A stretch of DNA of 64,000 nt from Anadara kagoshimensis (GCA_021292105.1 CM037871.1:15262460-15326459), one strand, 5' to 3'; positions 22,960 through 35,454 are shown, counted from the stretch's first letter. Program-made: numbers and translations. Notes: generated by a model from the sequence alone, not told the origin.

Positions 22960-23284
22960 CAAGCACTCCAAAGCTCACAAAATTTGGAGGTCATGGGTTC
23001 GAACCCCGAGAGATTCTGTTCCAAGATTTAAAGTGGGCAGAGCCTGTTCTTCCCCCAAGCACTCAGCATTTAGATATGAAAGTCACGGTTCTTTCGAATT
23101 TGAACTTAAAATAATCGAGGTCAAATGACACGGTGTGCGTGGCACGATAAAGAACCCTGCTGTATTATATCATCAGCGCATTGCGCGGACAATTTCTGCA
23201 CTTTCTCCTAAAGCATGCGACGTGTCGATATACATGAAATATTCTTGACTCGGACGTTAAACACCATTACTCAACTAATCTCAA
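22960..23284 (+). mobile_element. SINE-A
   Basis: B box GGGTTCGAACCCC is perfect but the A-box side is degraded; module reads CGATATACATGAAATATTC and tail CGGACGTTAAACACC. Confidence 0.75.
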
Positions 23285-24640
23285 TCACATGTTAAAGTCT
23301 GAAAAACTCACGAGACGGTCGTTCTACCACTAAACAAATTGACCGGTCTGCCTTGTCTTGTTAAAAGCTCTTGGTAACATTGGCTATCGTCAAGTGCAAT
23401 TTTTTTAATTACGGACTCCTTTTTTCTACTATCGCCATCTATAATAACTCTTTTTATGAATAAAAAAGGAAAGTTCGATCAATAATGACACAATTATATG
23501 TTTAAAAATGCAAACAAAAAGGTCATAAGTAAGACATATTAAATATAGATGTCAGATGCATCTGTTTCATAAGGGATTTTTTTTCATTCATACAAGAACA
23601 TTGGTAACATAAATGACTATCATAATTCATGTAATGTATAGATTATTTGAAATAATGAATTTAAAGACATTTCAGATCTCTAGACTACGGATAGGCTGTA
23701 GTTGTTGAAGGAGAAATAAATAAAAGCAACATGAAAATAGTATGTTGGATTTATGAAAAAAAAAATTAAAATTAAAAATAAACTTAAGAGAAATTAATAA
23801 AAGTAATATTAAAATGATATGCTGAGTTTATGACAAAATATAAAATAAAAATTAAACATAAGAGAAATTAATAAAAGTAATATTAAAATAATATGTTAGG
23901 CTTTTTATGAAAAAAAATTTAAAAATAATTAAAAATAAACATTAATTAATAGGTTGTCATGGAAACAGATTGAGTTGCGCGCCCATCATTAAAGATGAAC
24001 ATGTACAGGTTTGCAACATGCTGCAGAAAGGCGTAAACTAGAAGAAAGAAAAAAATAGGTAGAATTTTCAAAAAAAAAAATCAAAATCAAAAAACGTATA
24101 TTAGGATTAAAATCGGTGGCAGAATGAGGACATACAGAAAAAACTATTTTCCACATGCGCACGTAAAGCAGTATTACGTGCACGCGTTGAAATTGATCAT
24201 AGAAAGTGAGCGGAGTGGATTTCATTAATGGAGGTTGCTTTCATATTCTTCCACGTGTATCAAGGCTGTCAGGTTCAGATTAGGTGAAAAAACCCAGAAT
24301 GCTTCTAAATCAAAATAGTGGTGACGCCCATAAGAATACAGAAATGATATTTATAAGCAGCAGCACATTGGAAGAAAACATAACAACAAACCTCGTGTGA
24401 AAGGAAACAAGTTATTCCAACGACCCAGCAAAATCCCTAAACTTAAACCAATAACGCCCTCATAGTTTTTGTACTCGCAGATAGCGAAACTGGCAGTAAA
24501 AATGGTGAGATTTAGTTCATTCTTGAGAAAATTACTGAAATGAACTTAATATTGACGTTAATGATAACAATTTACAGTAGATACTTAATCATTAACACTG
24601 CTAATGAGCGTGACGTAATATATACTTAAGGAAGTCTTGT
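23285..24640. other. AT-rich stretch, no gene recognised
   Basis: A short segment with ATAAAAGTAATATTAAAAT is repeated three times around 23715-23930; otherwise nothing identified. Confidence 0.5.
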
Positions 24641-24729
24641 TACGCATAATTTCATTCATGTCGAATTGAAATCCCCAATTTACTCGTCAACTGAGGCTTT
24701 TTGCATATACCGTCACTGACATAAACTCG

Positions 24730-25970
24730 GTCATAGGGTGATCAGACGAACTATTCGTCAACTTTGGATTTATTTGCATCAGTAAAGGAAAATTTAGCAG
24801 TTATAGGGCAACCAGACGCAACGTTCGTCAATATAGGATTTATTTGCAATGTGCAACATCGGTGAAATGAGAGTTCAGCAGTTTTAGGGCAACCAGACGC
24901 GACATTCGTCACTATGGTATTTTACTTCAGTGAAGGAAAGTTCAGAAGCTATGATTATAGGACAACCAGACGCAACATTTGTCAACATGGTATTTTGCTT
25001 CAGTGAAGGAAAGTTCAGAAGCTATAGGACAACCAGACGCAACATTCGTCAACATGACATGGGATTTATTTGCATCAGTAAAGGAAAGTTCAGAAGTTGT
25101 AGGGCAACCAAACGTAATATTCGTCAACATAGGGTTTATTTGCAATGCACCATCGGCGAGATTCTTCTCAACGCACCACCAACGAAAGAGTTTTCAGCAA
25201 TTAAAAGGGCAACGAGACGCAATTTTCGTCACATGGGATTTATTGGCGGTTAACCATCAGTGAAAGGCAGTTAAGCAGTTATGGGACAAAAAAACCATAA
25301 AATTCGTCAAACGTTTAAGCGCACCATCAATGAGAGATGTTTTGATTATAATCATTGGGCAATCAATCGTTATATCCGTTAACATGGGATTTATTGACGG
25401 TTTACCATGAAAAACAGTTTAGCAGTTTAAGGGCAATCAGTGGTAAAATTCGTCACCATGGGATTTATTTGCGGTTATACTTCATTGAAAAAAAATCAGC
25501 AATTAAAGGGTAACCAGACAAAATATTCGTCAACATGGAATTTATATGCAGTTTTTAATCCATGAAAGAAAAATCAGCAACTTAAGGGCAACCAGACGCA
25601 ATATCGTCAACATGGGATTTATATGCAGTTTTTAATCCATGAAAGAAAAATCAGCAATTTAAGGGAAACCAGACGCAATATCGTCAACATGGGATTTATA
25701 TGCAATGAAAAATCAGTTGTAGAAACTTCAGCAGTTAAAGGGAAATCAAACGTTTCTATTCGCAAAACCGGAATTTTTTTCATGGGATTCAGTTTCAGCT
25801 GTTATAGGGCAACAAGACACAATTTTCGTCAGCATGGCATCCATTTGCAATGTATCATCAGTGAAAGGAAATTCGGCAGTTATAAGGCAAATATGGAAGA
25901 TAATTCTGCAGCAATAAGGCAACCAAACTGGGATTCGTTTCAGCACACCACCACAGAGGTTATGCATTCA
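24730..25970. repeat. ~75-80-bp tandem array, about 15 units
   Basis: Units share TAGGGCAACCAGACGCAA, ATTCGTCAACATGGGATT and TTATTTGCA followed by a variable spacer. Unit length drifts from about 64 to 100 bp and divergence rises at both ends. Confidence 0.9.
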
Positions 25971-26171
25971 TATGACAACTAATAATTTTAAATGTCAGCT
26001 GTAACTTTAAAGTTGCAAATAAATAAAATCTTCCCTGGGATTTTTTCTGATATTTAAAAAAAATAAAAAATTGTAAATATTAATTATTTTAACATGACGT
26101 CGAATTTCTTTGTGCTTATAGAATACTTCAAATTATAAGTGCACGCCATAATATCAATTAAGTAGTATGTA

Positions 26172-26384
26172 CAGTACAGTCCTGTCGAAAGTTTAACACA
26201 TAGCTGACGAAAAGGAGTCGAGACTCGGCTGCCGAGTTGTCGAAAAATCGAGAGCAAACGGCTGAAAAGCTACCAAGAGAAAGATAGCAACTCACAAAAC
26301 GCTGTCGAGATTAAGCTTACAAGGGGTTGCCAATGCGGCACTAATTCGTTAGCTAAGTGTTAAACTTTTGACAGGTCTGCAGTG
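26172..26384. mobile_element. Pal-1 MITE
   Basis: Left CAGTACAGTCCTGTCGAAAG after TA; right TTTTGACAGGTCTGCAGTG followed by TA. Confidence 0.9.
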
Positions 26385-26576
26385 TACAAAATACGAGACC
26401 TATTAATACAGGGTTCAATGAGGAGAGATACGAAGTGCACCAATGATGCCAAAAACTGCAGCTGTTAATACCACTCTTATATTATGTCGATGTTACAAAT
26501 GAACCATAAATCTAAGGGGATCGTTAAGGGCATTTAGTATTTAAAAAATCTGACATTTCACAACAAAAAATATATA

Positions 26577-26785
26577 ACAGACCTGTCGAAAGTTTAACAT
26601 TAAGTTAAAAAATTGATGCGACACATTTTAACACAACTGTAACCAAATCTCGACAGCGTTTTTTAATTGTTATCTATCTTTCGGTAGCTTTTCAACTACT
26701 AATTATCCCTTCCTCGGTCGCTCGTCAGCCAAGCTTCGACTCCTTTTCGTTAGGTCTGTGTTAAACTTTCGACAGGTCGGTAGTG
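26577..26785. mobile_element. Pal-1 MITE
   Basis: Left ACAGACCTGTCGAAAGTTTA, right CTTTCGACAGGTCGGTAGTG. Confidence 0.8.
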
Positions 26786-26989
26786 TATATCAGTTTTCTA
26801 CATCATTCTTGTTGAGGTTTTTAACCTGTCAAATCTGCGTGAAAAAAGTAATATTATTAAATGGTGCATTTATTCCTATTTTTGTGTAGGGGATGTTGGT
26901 TTGGAGTTTTTTTGGTTTGAGGTGTTTTTGGGGTTATAGTAAAAACCAATGAAGTTTACTAATCAAAGATGACTAAGATTTTAAAATTG

Positions 26990-27600
26990 TAACTAAAACA
27001 TGTACTTAGCAACAGATAGTACAACCAAGAACACAAACCAACAAACGAACGAAATATCTGTAACTTAAAACATGTCCTTAGCAAAAGATAGTGCAACCAA
27101 GGACACAACGCAGCAAACGAACGAAATATCCGTAATTTAACACATGTCCTTAGCAATAGATAGTGTAACATAGAACAAAACGAACGACATATCTGTAACT
27201 TAGCAACAGATACTCAAACCAAGGGCATAACACGACCAACGAACGAAATACATGTCCTTAGCAATAGATAGTGCAATATAGGACACAACACAACAAATGA
27301 AATATCTGTAACTTAAAACATGCCCTTAGCAATAGATAGTGCAATATAGCACACAACACAACAAACGAACGAAATGTCTGTAACCGAAAACATGTACATG
27401 ACAATAGATATGCAACCAAGTACACAACACAACAAACGAAATATCTGTAACTTAAAACATGCCCTTAGCAATAGATAGTGCAATATAGGACACAACACTA
27501 CAAACGAACGAAATATCTGTAACTTAGCATCAGATACTGCACCCAAGAGCACAACACAACAAACGAACAAAATTTCTGTGACTGAAAATAGATAATGCAT
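26990..27600. repeat. ~70-bp tandem array
   Basis: Eight or so units of CTTAGCAATAGATAGTGCAA, GGACACAACACAACAAACG and GAAATATCTGTAACTTAAAA. Small minus-strand ORFs repeat with the unit. Confidence 0.9.
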
Positions 27601-27601
27601 T

Positions 27602-27659
27602 TGTCATGTGCTACTTTTGAATGTATTATCTCATAAAAATTCAAAAGTAGCACATGACA
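27602..27659. repeat. Perfect 21-bp inverted repeat (Pal-7 hairpin)
   Basis: Arms 27602-27622 and 27639-27659 pair perfectly around a 16-base loop (GCTACTTTTGAAT / ATTCAAAAGTAGC). The sequence resembles the units at 57340-57770. Confidence 0.9.
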
Positions 27660-27956
27660 CAATCAAGAACAAAAACAACAAACGAATGAACTGATTTGAA
27701 CACAGAGACAGAGTATATATACTGACAAAAATATGCATAATATGGTTTAAGTCCTGTGAGAGCTGAACTTCCAGAGTGTATGCGATTGCAAAAATTCTGG
27801 AATCAACAAAAACATATGCTCTAGGAATGAACCTCCAGTCACCTGCTCTGTCCCTTTATCCATTACTTTAAAGATTCAAACGTTTGAACCAGATATGAAT
27901 GAAGCTATTGGATTCCAATACTTCGGCATGTAAATAGTAACTTGTTAATAACAAAA

Positions 27957-28297
27957 GCGTCGGTAGCTCAGTTGGTAGAGTGCTTGCTCCGGACGTGGGA
28001 GGTCATGCGTTCAAACCCCGACCGGGTCTGACCCAAGACTTGAAAGTGGGTAGTGACTGTTCTTTCGCCAAGCACTCGGCATTACGAAATGAAAGCCACG
28101 GTTCTTTTGAATGTGAACATAAAATTAACTAGGACCCATGTCACGGAAGGCGTGACACGATAAATACCCATGCTGAATAATGTCATCAGCGATACACATG
28201 CAAAACTAATGCACCTTCGTCTATAGATGTCAACGTCTCGATATAAGTTAAATATTCTTGACTGGGACGTTAAAAACAATTACTCAACTCAACTCAA
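27957..28297 (+). mobile_element. SINE-A, full length
   Basis: Head CGGTAGCTCAGTTGGTAGAG and B box GCGTTCAAACCCC, GACCGGGTCTGACCCAAG, GTGACTGTTCTTTCGCC, CTCGATATAAGTTAAATATTC and an ACTCAACTCAACTC end. Confidence 0.9.
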
Positions 28298-29324
28298 ATT
28301 ATTCTTTGAATAACAAAAAAGAAAAAATAAATTCACTCAAACCATTTCATCTTGGTGGCCGTTTACGGGAAATAGAAACGAAATCTTCCGAAGCATTGGC
28401 ATTTCCTACACTTGAACGCCTTGTGTTATACTAACCTTAAGTTTTATCGTTTTTGCTTTATGCACAAGTAGATTTTCTGATTGTGTTCATTGTACATATG
28501 AATTTAAAAGAAAAGAAAAAAAGAAAAACACGATCTTTTATTTATTTATTTATTTTTCATTTTATTTTTTATTTATTTTTACACACAATAAAATAACAAT
28601 ACCAAAAACAAACTTTTCATTGTCTTTTAATTGCCAAAAATAATTGTCATCTCACAAGACATATTGTTTAAATTATAAATAAAATGTTTATTTCAACCAG
28701 GAATTTAAAAATAATGAATTACTCACTATTTATATACGAATATACTTTCATTCATATCTAACGTACAAGGAAATCTCATGGTCGTTCATGAAAGAATAAT
28801 GAGAGAAAAAAAGCTCGTTATGTTTTATGTATTCGCTTTTGTTGTCATAGCGGGATTCTTTATGAAAAAAATCTTCCCATCAATTACATAATTCTTTACT
28901 TTGTACACGGTAGCTTGATTTTTCTTATTTTAACATGTTTTTAACTGTTTTCACTCGAGGCCCTTCTCTGCAACTTTCATCATCTTGGTACACAATGATA
29001 TAGTATTGCTACAGATCGCGTTTAAATCCACATCTGATGTATCGTCTGCTAATATGGGGTAACTGCATCAAAGTGTCTTATCTCTTTTCGTTTAGTGGCG
29101 GGAAACTGCCATGCGTGCCTTGCAACAGCTTCCGGCTGTGAAGGAAGAACCACATGTCAAATTTAATATGTACTGAGTTGCCTCACAAGGTACAACTTAA
29201 ATCACGTGACACAATGATAATATTATCACGTGAAAGAGTAAAAATAAACAGATGCTTAGCTCGACAGGCTTAAGCTACATGAGCATTGATTGGCAAAGCT
29301 TTTCAAAGGAAACTTATTACATAC

Positions 29325-29625
29325 AATAATCAAACACAAACATACCAATACATGTCCAAATAACAATCCAGAAACAAAGTAAAAACTTTTGAACTGACAA
29401 GTTAGGATAAACACTTGAAGTTCCACAAGGGAAGTAACGCCAGGTGCTCAGGAAGGATAAACACCTCCTGTTTAGCTAGCTACACCCGCCACGTGTGTAT
29501 GGAACTATGGGACATCAAATATATCCAGGGCAATTCTGGACACAGAGACATCAAACTTATCAACAATACTGTGATGACGGCCAATAAACTTTTTGAGGGG
29601 TCTGCAATAATTCTGGATGTTTAAT
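29325..29625 (+). repeat. Rpt-A in duplication copy 1
   Basis: Contains ATACATGTCCAAATAACAAT, CACCTCCTGTTTAGCTAGC, ACACCCGCCACGTGTG and ACAATACTGTGATGACGGCC. A 69-codon ORF recurs in both duplicates; no known protein. Confidence 0.8.
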
Positions 29626-29887
29626 TAAAATTGAATGAAAGATTCATAACGTTATGATTATCCAAGCTTATCTTTTCAAAACAGATTGATTTCAATTTGG
29701 AACCAAGAATGTAGTTTGAATCAAAACGCAAACTAGGTCTGCAAGAAGAATATGTCCGAAAGATAGTTTGAGTTGAAATACCCAATTTTCCATTGCGATT
29801 CAAAATTTGTCTCTTTTTCATAAAAAAACACTTAATCTTTCTTCTGTAAACGACACATATAGTCATAAGTTTTAGCAACAACCATAC

Positions 29888-30067
29888 ACAGTCCAATCTG
29901 CCTTAAAGACCACCTCTTTATAAGGGCCACCTGCTTATAAAGGCCAGTAGATTTGCATCCCAATTGTTCTTTATTCCTATGATTTAAACCTGTATATAAA
30001 GGCCACCTGCTCATTAAGGGCACTTTTACTGGTTCCCTTGGGTGGCCTTTATAGACAGTTTTGACTG
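29888..30067 (-). mobile_element. Pal-2 MITE in duplication copy 1
   Basis: Left CAGTCCAATCTGCCTTAAAG, right GGCCTTTATAGACAGTTTTG with ACTG|TA. Confidence 0.85.
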
Positions 30068-30949
30068 TATTGGTAATGGTCTTCTCGTTTTATGTCTTAA
30101 AAACTTGCCAGGTGAGCTTTGATACTTTTTACGCCTGCATATTCGTATGGTAATTGTGACGCCCATCAAGATTTTGATTTTTATGTGAAATGAAAAGAAC
30201 AGTTTTTGCATTTCATGACCATACAAAAAACAAACTTTTCATTGTCTTAAATTGCCAAAAATAATTGCCATTTCACAAGACATATTGTTTAAATTATAAA
30301 TAAAATGTTTATCTCAACCAGGAATTTAAAAATAATGAATTACTCACTATTTATATATGAATATACTTTCATTCATATCTAACGTACAAGGAAATCTCAT
30401 GGTCGTTCATGAAAGAATAATGAGAGAAAAAAGAGCGTATGTTTTATGTATTCGCTTTTGTTGTCATAGCGGGATTCTTTATGAAAAAAATCTTCCCATC
30501 AATTACATAATTCTTTACTTTGTACACGGTAGCTTGATTTTTCTTATTTTAACATGTTTTTAACTGTTTTCACTCGAGGCCCTTCTCTGCAACTTTCATC
30601 ATCTTGATACACAATGATATAGTATTGCTACTGATCGCGTTTAAATCCACATCTGATGTATCGTCTGCTAATATGGGGTAACTGCATCAAAGTGTCTTAT
30701 CTCTTTTCGTTTAGTGGCGGGAAACTGCCATGCGTGCCTTGTAACAGCTTCCGGCTGTGAAGGAAGAACCACATGTCAAATTTAATATGTACCGAGTTGC
30801 CTTACAAGGTACAACTTAAATCACGCGACACAATGATAATATTATCACGTGAAAGAGTAAAAATGAACATTCTTAGCTCGACTGGCTTAAGCTACAAGAG
30901 CATTGATTGGAAAAGCCTTTCAAAGGAAACTTGTTATATACAATAATCA

Positions 30950-31245
30950 AAAACAAACATACCAATCCATGTCCAAATAACAATCCAGAAACAAAATAAA
31001 AACTTTGGAACTGACAAGTTAGGATAAACACTTGAAGTTCCACAAGGGAAGTAAGGCCAGGTGCTCAGGAAGGGTAAACACCTCCTGTTTAGCTAGCTAC
31101 ACCCGCCGCGTGTGTATGGAACTATGGGACATCAAATATATCCAGGGCAATTCTGGACACAGAGACATCAAACTTATCAACAATACTGTGATGACGGCCA
31201 ATACACTTTTTGAGGGGTATGCAATAATTCTGGATGTTTAATTAA
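30950..31245 (+). repeat. Rpt-A in duplication copy 2
   Basis: Same modules as the copy 1 element, with ACACCCGCCGCGTGTG. Confidence 0.8.
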
Positions 31246-31506
31246 AATTGAATGAAAGATTCATAATGTTATGATTATCCAAGCTTATCTTTTCAAAACA
31301 GATTGATTTCAATTTGGAACCAAGAATGTAGTTTGAATCAAAACGCAAACTAGGTCTGCAAGAAGAATATGTCCGAAAGATAGTTTGAGTTGAAATACCC
31401 AATTTTCCATTGCGATTCAAAATTGGGCTCTTTTTCATAAAAAAAACATTTAATCTTTCTTCTGTAAACGACACATATAGTCATAAGTTTTAGCAACAAC
31501 CATATA

Positions 31507-31684
31507 CAGTCCAACCTGCATTAAAGACCACATCTATATAAGGGCCACCTGCTTATAAAGGCCAGTAGATTTGCATCCCAATTGTTCTCTATACCTATGA
31601 TTTAAACCTGTATATAAAGGCCACCTGCTCATTAAGGTCACTTTTACTGGTTTCCTTGGGTGGCCTTTATAGACAGTTTTGACT
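31507..31684 (-). mobile_element. Pal-2 MITE in duplication copy 2
   Basis: Left CAGTCCAACCTGCATTAAAG, right TTTATAGACAGTTTTGACTG followed by TA. Confidence 0.85.
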
Positions 31685-31964
31685 GTATTGGTAATGGTCT
31701 AGTCGTTTTATGTCTTAAAAATTTGATATCAACTTAGCCAGGTGAGCTTTGATACTTTTTACGCCTGCATATTCGTATGGTAATAGTGACGCCCATACAG
31801 ATTTTGATTTTTATGTTAATTAAAAGAATAGTTTTCCGCAGGTTCATCGGATTTGGTTATCATGTTTCTGTGATGAACAAATATGAATGCCAGAGAATTC
31901 CAGAGACAACACATTTTGTAAACGTCATGATATAACTCAATGGCAACGCATGCGCAAGCGAAAG

Positions 31965-32254
31965 GGTTGAGCTAAGTAATGGTGTTTATCGCTCCGGTGA
32001 AGAATATTTCACTTATATCGAGACGTCATTATGCAGTATGGTTCTTTTTAGTTCCAAGTCTACCGCGACACGGGATCTCATTTATTTTAAATTTCCATGC
32101 GAAATATTCGTGACTTTCATTTTGTAATACCGATTGATTGGCAAAAAAACTGTCACTAGCTACTTTCAAATCTTTGGTCAGAACCGGTCGGGGTTGAAGC
32201 CCATGACCTCCCACTTACAGACCTAGCACTCTACCCAATGAGCTACCGCAGTTG
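31965..32254 (-). mobile_element. SINE-A, minus strand
   Basis: Inverse tail and module (AATATTTCACTTATATCGAG) at the left, inverse head (CAATGAGCTACCGCAG) at the right; slightly shortened body. Confidence 0.85.
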
Positions 32255-32621
32255 TTAAACGCAAGCGAAAACTTTGAAGGTATAAAAACTGTCTTCAACA
32301 TTTCTTTAAAATCTATATACATACAAAAAATATGTATGAATACATATTATCATATTTACACAAACATATACTCGTGGGAGGAATCAATTATACGGTTATA
32401 ATTATGGTTTACACCTCTGTTGAAAACTTCAAAGACATTGCCTCAATTTCTTCATCATAAATGAAATTCAACCAAACTTCCGCTTGCAAACTTTGAATCC
32501 ATCAATTTTACTTCATATTCAATCTACATTCCAAAAATTCATGTTTTAATTTTTGCCTCATTTCTAAGATATCCAGACCGCCGTATAACAAATTATTTCT
32601 AGTATTAGTGATTTTAAAGTG

Positions 32622-33361
32622 CAGTACAGACCTGTCAAAAATTTAACACCAAGCTAACTTATTAATGTCAGCTCATCCCGACACCTCGTTAGCTATATAT
32701 CGACAGCTTTTCGGCAGTTGCTATCTATCTTTCGGCAGCTTTTCGAACACTAGCTATCCATGTCTCGGCCACTCGAAAGTCGAGAATAGACTCAATATCG
32801 TTACCTCAGTGTTAAACTTCTCAGTTGGTAGAGTGCTCGCTCTGTAAGTGGGAGGTTGTGGGTTCGAACCCCGGACGGGTCTTATCCAAGACTTGTAAGT
32901 GGGTAGTGACTGTTCTTTCGCCAAGCACTCGGCATTACGAAATGAAAGTCACGGTTCTTTCGGATGAGAACTTAAAATAAACGAGGTCCCGTGTCTTGGT
33001 AGGCTAGGCACGCTAAAGAACCCTGATGTATAACGCACAGGCAAAATTTCTGCACCTTCGCCTATAGCTGGCGACGTCTCGATATAAGTGAAATATTCTT
33101 GACTGGGACGTTAAACACCATTACCCAACCCCCTGGCGAGATACAGCTAATGGTTACTGAGATAAACTGCTGGTTCGGCACTTACTCGTCGGCTTATTGT
33201 AAAACTTTCGACAGATCTTTACTGTAGCTGGCGGACCGAAAAACTGACGAGATAGATAGCAGCTGCCTGTCGTAATATAGCAAACGAAAAGGGCGCAATG
33301 AGGCGCCGATATAGTATTTAATCCTTTGCTTAGTGTTAAACTTTCGACAGGTCTGTACTGT
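32622..33361. mobile_element. Two Pal-1 copies fused, with a nested SINE-A
   Basis: Left end CAGTACAGACCTGTCAAAAA at 32622; an internal right-type end (CTTTCGACAGATCTTTACTG) near 33227; then a further half-element ending CTTTCGACAGGTCTGTACTG|TA at 33361. The SINE at 32818-33130 sits inside the first. Confidence 0.75.
32818..33130 (+). mobile_element. SINE-A nested in Pal-1
   Basis: Starts within the A box (CTCAGTTGGTAGAGTGC), B box GGGTTCGAACCCC, complete body, CTCGATATAAGTGAAATATT module and GGGACGTTAAACACC tail. Confidence 0.88.
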
Positions 33362-33656
33362 ATTTCACCAATTTCTAGTAAACATTTTAAGTATGTTTTA
33401 GTTTTTGAAACAAGATTTTAACTTAAACTAAAAAGTGAAAGATTTATTTCTGATATTAAATTTAACTGTGTAAGTAAAAACTTGACACTTTGACACATCA
33501 TGAAACCTTGCAACTTATTTTTTAATCTCTTTGCTATTTTTTGCAATTTCTGAACTCTTATCATTTGCATATTTGACATTTTCATTAAGTAACTGTATAT
33601 TAATCTAAAACGAGTGTCTCGGTTCATTTAGTCAGCTGTCTAGAGGACGGATGTAT

Positions 33657-33868
33657 AGTACAGACCTGTCGAAAATTTAACACCAGAATAACCATTCATT
33701 TGTCGAACCTAGGCTGGCGAGCGGCTCGAGTAATGATAGCTTGCAACCGAAAAAGCTGTCAAAAATTCAAAACAGCTGTCTAAACGCTGTCTAGATACAG
33801 CTAACGAGGGGTAATTATGAGCTGTCGATTTAGTCAGCTTACTGTTAAACTTTTGACAGGTCAGTACA
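33657..33868. mobile_element. Pal-1 MITE
   Basis: Left AGTACAGACCTGTCGAAAAT, right CTTTTGACAGGTCAGTAC. Confidence 0.8.
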
Positions 33869-33937
33869 ATATTCTGACTATTTGATGAAAAATGTGACGT
33901 CTTAACCCTGCTTTTACAATGTATATTACCCAATTAT

Positions 33938-33945
33938 CATTATTA

Positions 33946-33982
<37 letters not shown>

Positions 33983-33998
33983 CATTATTATTATTATA
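33938..33998. repeat. (TTA)n microsatellite
   Basis: About 20 units of TTA with ATC interruptions; TTATCATTATTATTA. Confidence 0.95.
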
Positions 33999-34206
33999 CG
34001 TAAATTTATATGATTTGTGACATATTTACTCCCTTTGGTATACATTGGTGCCATGTTTGACAAAAATCCATCTATGGATGTGGAATTTATGGAACGGACA
34101 CGATATTTTGAGGGACAGACGGACGGGCAGAGTGATTTTCGATATACCCCCTTTCTAAACTTCAGGAAGGGCAAGGGTTAAATAGAATGAATGTTTAAGT
34201 TCACGT

Positions 34207-34210
<4 letters not shown>

Positions 34211-34237
<27 letters not shown>

Positions 34238-34238
34238 G
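34211..34238. repeat. Poly-T tract
   Basis: 27-28 consecutive T followed by GTTGTTGTT. Confidence 0.95.
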
Positions 34239-34860
34239 TTGTTGTTTTAAACAGTTTGAGTTCTTTAACCTATTAGGAAATGTCAGAACGATGTGTCGCT
34301 AGTTTCACCCTTGACCACTAACTCTAGCCAGGTTTGACATTATCTTCACACTTTTTAGCCACAGCAATAAAAGCATTTGGTTATTATAGCCGGATCAAGT
34401 GAACGTTCAAAGTCGAATTTTAAAATGAATGTTGATAATTAAGTTTTTGTCTTGGACTCTATTATTGTTTCATTGCATTAAACTTAGTTAAATTAGATAA
34501 TAAATGTATAATTGTATAATAAATGCAATAAGTACGTTTTAAAAGTTGGAGAAAAAAAGATTTATTTCATTAACCATTTGTATCTAACTGCCATTCGTTT
34601 TGAATTTTGTTGCAAGTCCGAATTAGTTCTGTGTGTCGTTTGCCCTTTTGGTTTTTATAATAAAGGCGGGCTTCCTGGTTTTAATCGAGAACACAGTTTC
34701 AGTTCTTCAAAATATGGGTCAAGGATAGAACATAGAGTTTTATTGTGTAACTGTCGATTTAAATATTATATCTGTTCTCACGTCATGAAGTGACATATGC
34801 AATAGAAGGCTGCATTTGTCTTTTCCGTGACATTCTTAAAATGTACGTAGTGACGAGAAC
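34239..34860. other. Unique stretch, no gene recognised
   Basis: The 93-codon ORF at 34512-34793 has no recognisable family, ATG context or repeat content; I cannot call it a gene. Confidence 0.4.
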
Positions 34861-35070
34861 GGTACAGACCTGTCGAAAGTTTAACACTGACTAAAAAAAC
34901 GAGTCGACATTCGGATGCTGAGTGCCAAGGTCGGAGCTAGTGATAAAAAAGCTATCAAGAATTAGCTAAGTGCGAAAAGATGTTATAGCTAGCTAACGAG
35001 GGACTGGGGTGAGCTTCCGATTCGTCACTCAGTCGTTAACTAAGAGTTAATTTTAAATAGGTCTGTACTC
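34861..35070. mobile_element. Pal-1 MITE
   Basis: Left GGTACAGACCTGTCGAAAG, right decayed TTTTAAATAGGTCTGTACTC. Confidence 0.75.
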
Positions 35071-35094
35071 TACTGCGGTCATTGAAAACAATAG

Positions 35095-35294
35095 CACAGA
35101 CCTGTCAAAAGTTTAACACTGAGCAAACAAAATGCAGTCGCAGCTCGGCTGCCGAGTAGATAGCTAGTGGCGGAAAATATTCCGAGAGATAAACACATGA
35201 AGCTATGGAGATGTAGCTAACGTAAAACCGAGATGTGCCACAGACTCGTCACTAATGCGTTGGTTTAGTATTAAATTTTCGACAGGTTTGTACT
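35095..35294. mobile_element. Pal-1 MITE
   Basis: Left CACAGACCTGTCAAAAGTT, right TTTTCGACAGGTTTGTACT; only ~25 bp from the previous copy. Confidence 0.75.
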
Positions 35295-35454
35295 AAATTT
35301 TCCGTATATAAACTGGAAGGTTATGTAAATTATTTTTTCAAAGTTGTCGCCAGTTAAACTGTTTTTCTTTGGCGCATTGATATATTGCATGTACATGCAC
35401 ATTCATAAATGTACTTAATATACATTTAGCAAGACAAAAATACAGGAAGTCAAG

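Larger units (their letters stand above)
28607..30200. repeat. Segmental tandem duplication, copy 1 (~1.6 kb)
   Basis: Begins AACTTTTCATTGTC and ends near GATTTTGATTTTTATG. It is repeated directly downstream with an offset of about 1621 bp and only scattered substitutions and small indels. It contains an Rpt-A copy (29325-29625) and a Pal-2 MITE (29888-30067). No credible gene inside. Confidence 0.92.
30228..31835. repeat. Segmental tandem duplication, copy 2 (~1.6 kb)
   Basis: Direct copy of 28607-30200, including the embedded Rpt-A (30950-31245) and Pal-2 (31507-31684), so duplication came after both insertions. Confidence 0.92.

Noticed and set aside
24730-25970. CRISPR-like regular repeats
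   Set aside because: Eukaryotic context; whole unit repeats with drifting length and no unique spacers.
27957-28030. tRNA gene (and similar heads at 9446, 36343, 45216)
   Set aside because: A and B boxes are present but a clover-leaf with proper acceptor stem is not evident and each is fused to a SINE body.
29415-29624. 69-codon ORF conserved between two copies
   Set aside because: Copies are a recent segmental duplication; other Rpt-A copies have frameshifts or stops, so conservation does not show coding.
34512-34793. 93-codon ORF as a gene
   Set aside because: No domain, signal, splice or repeat evidence; composition like its AT-rich flanks.
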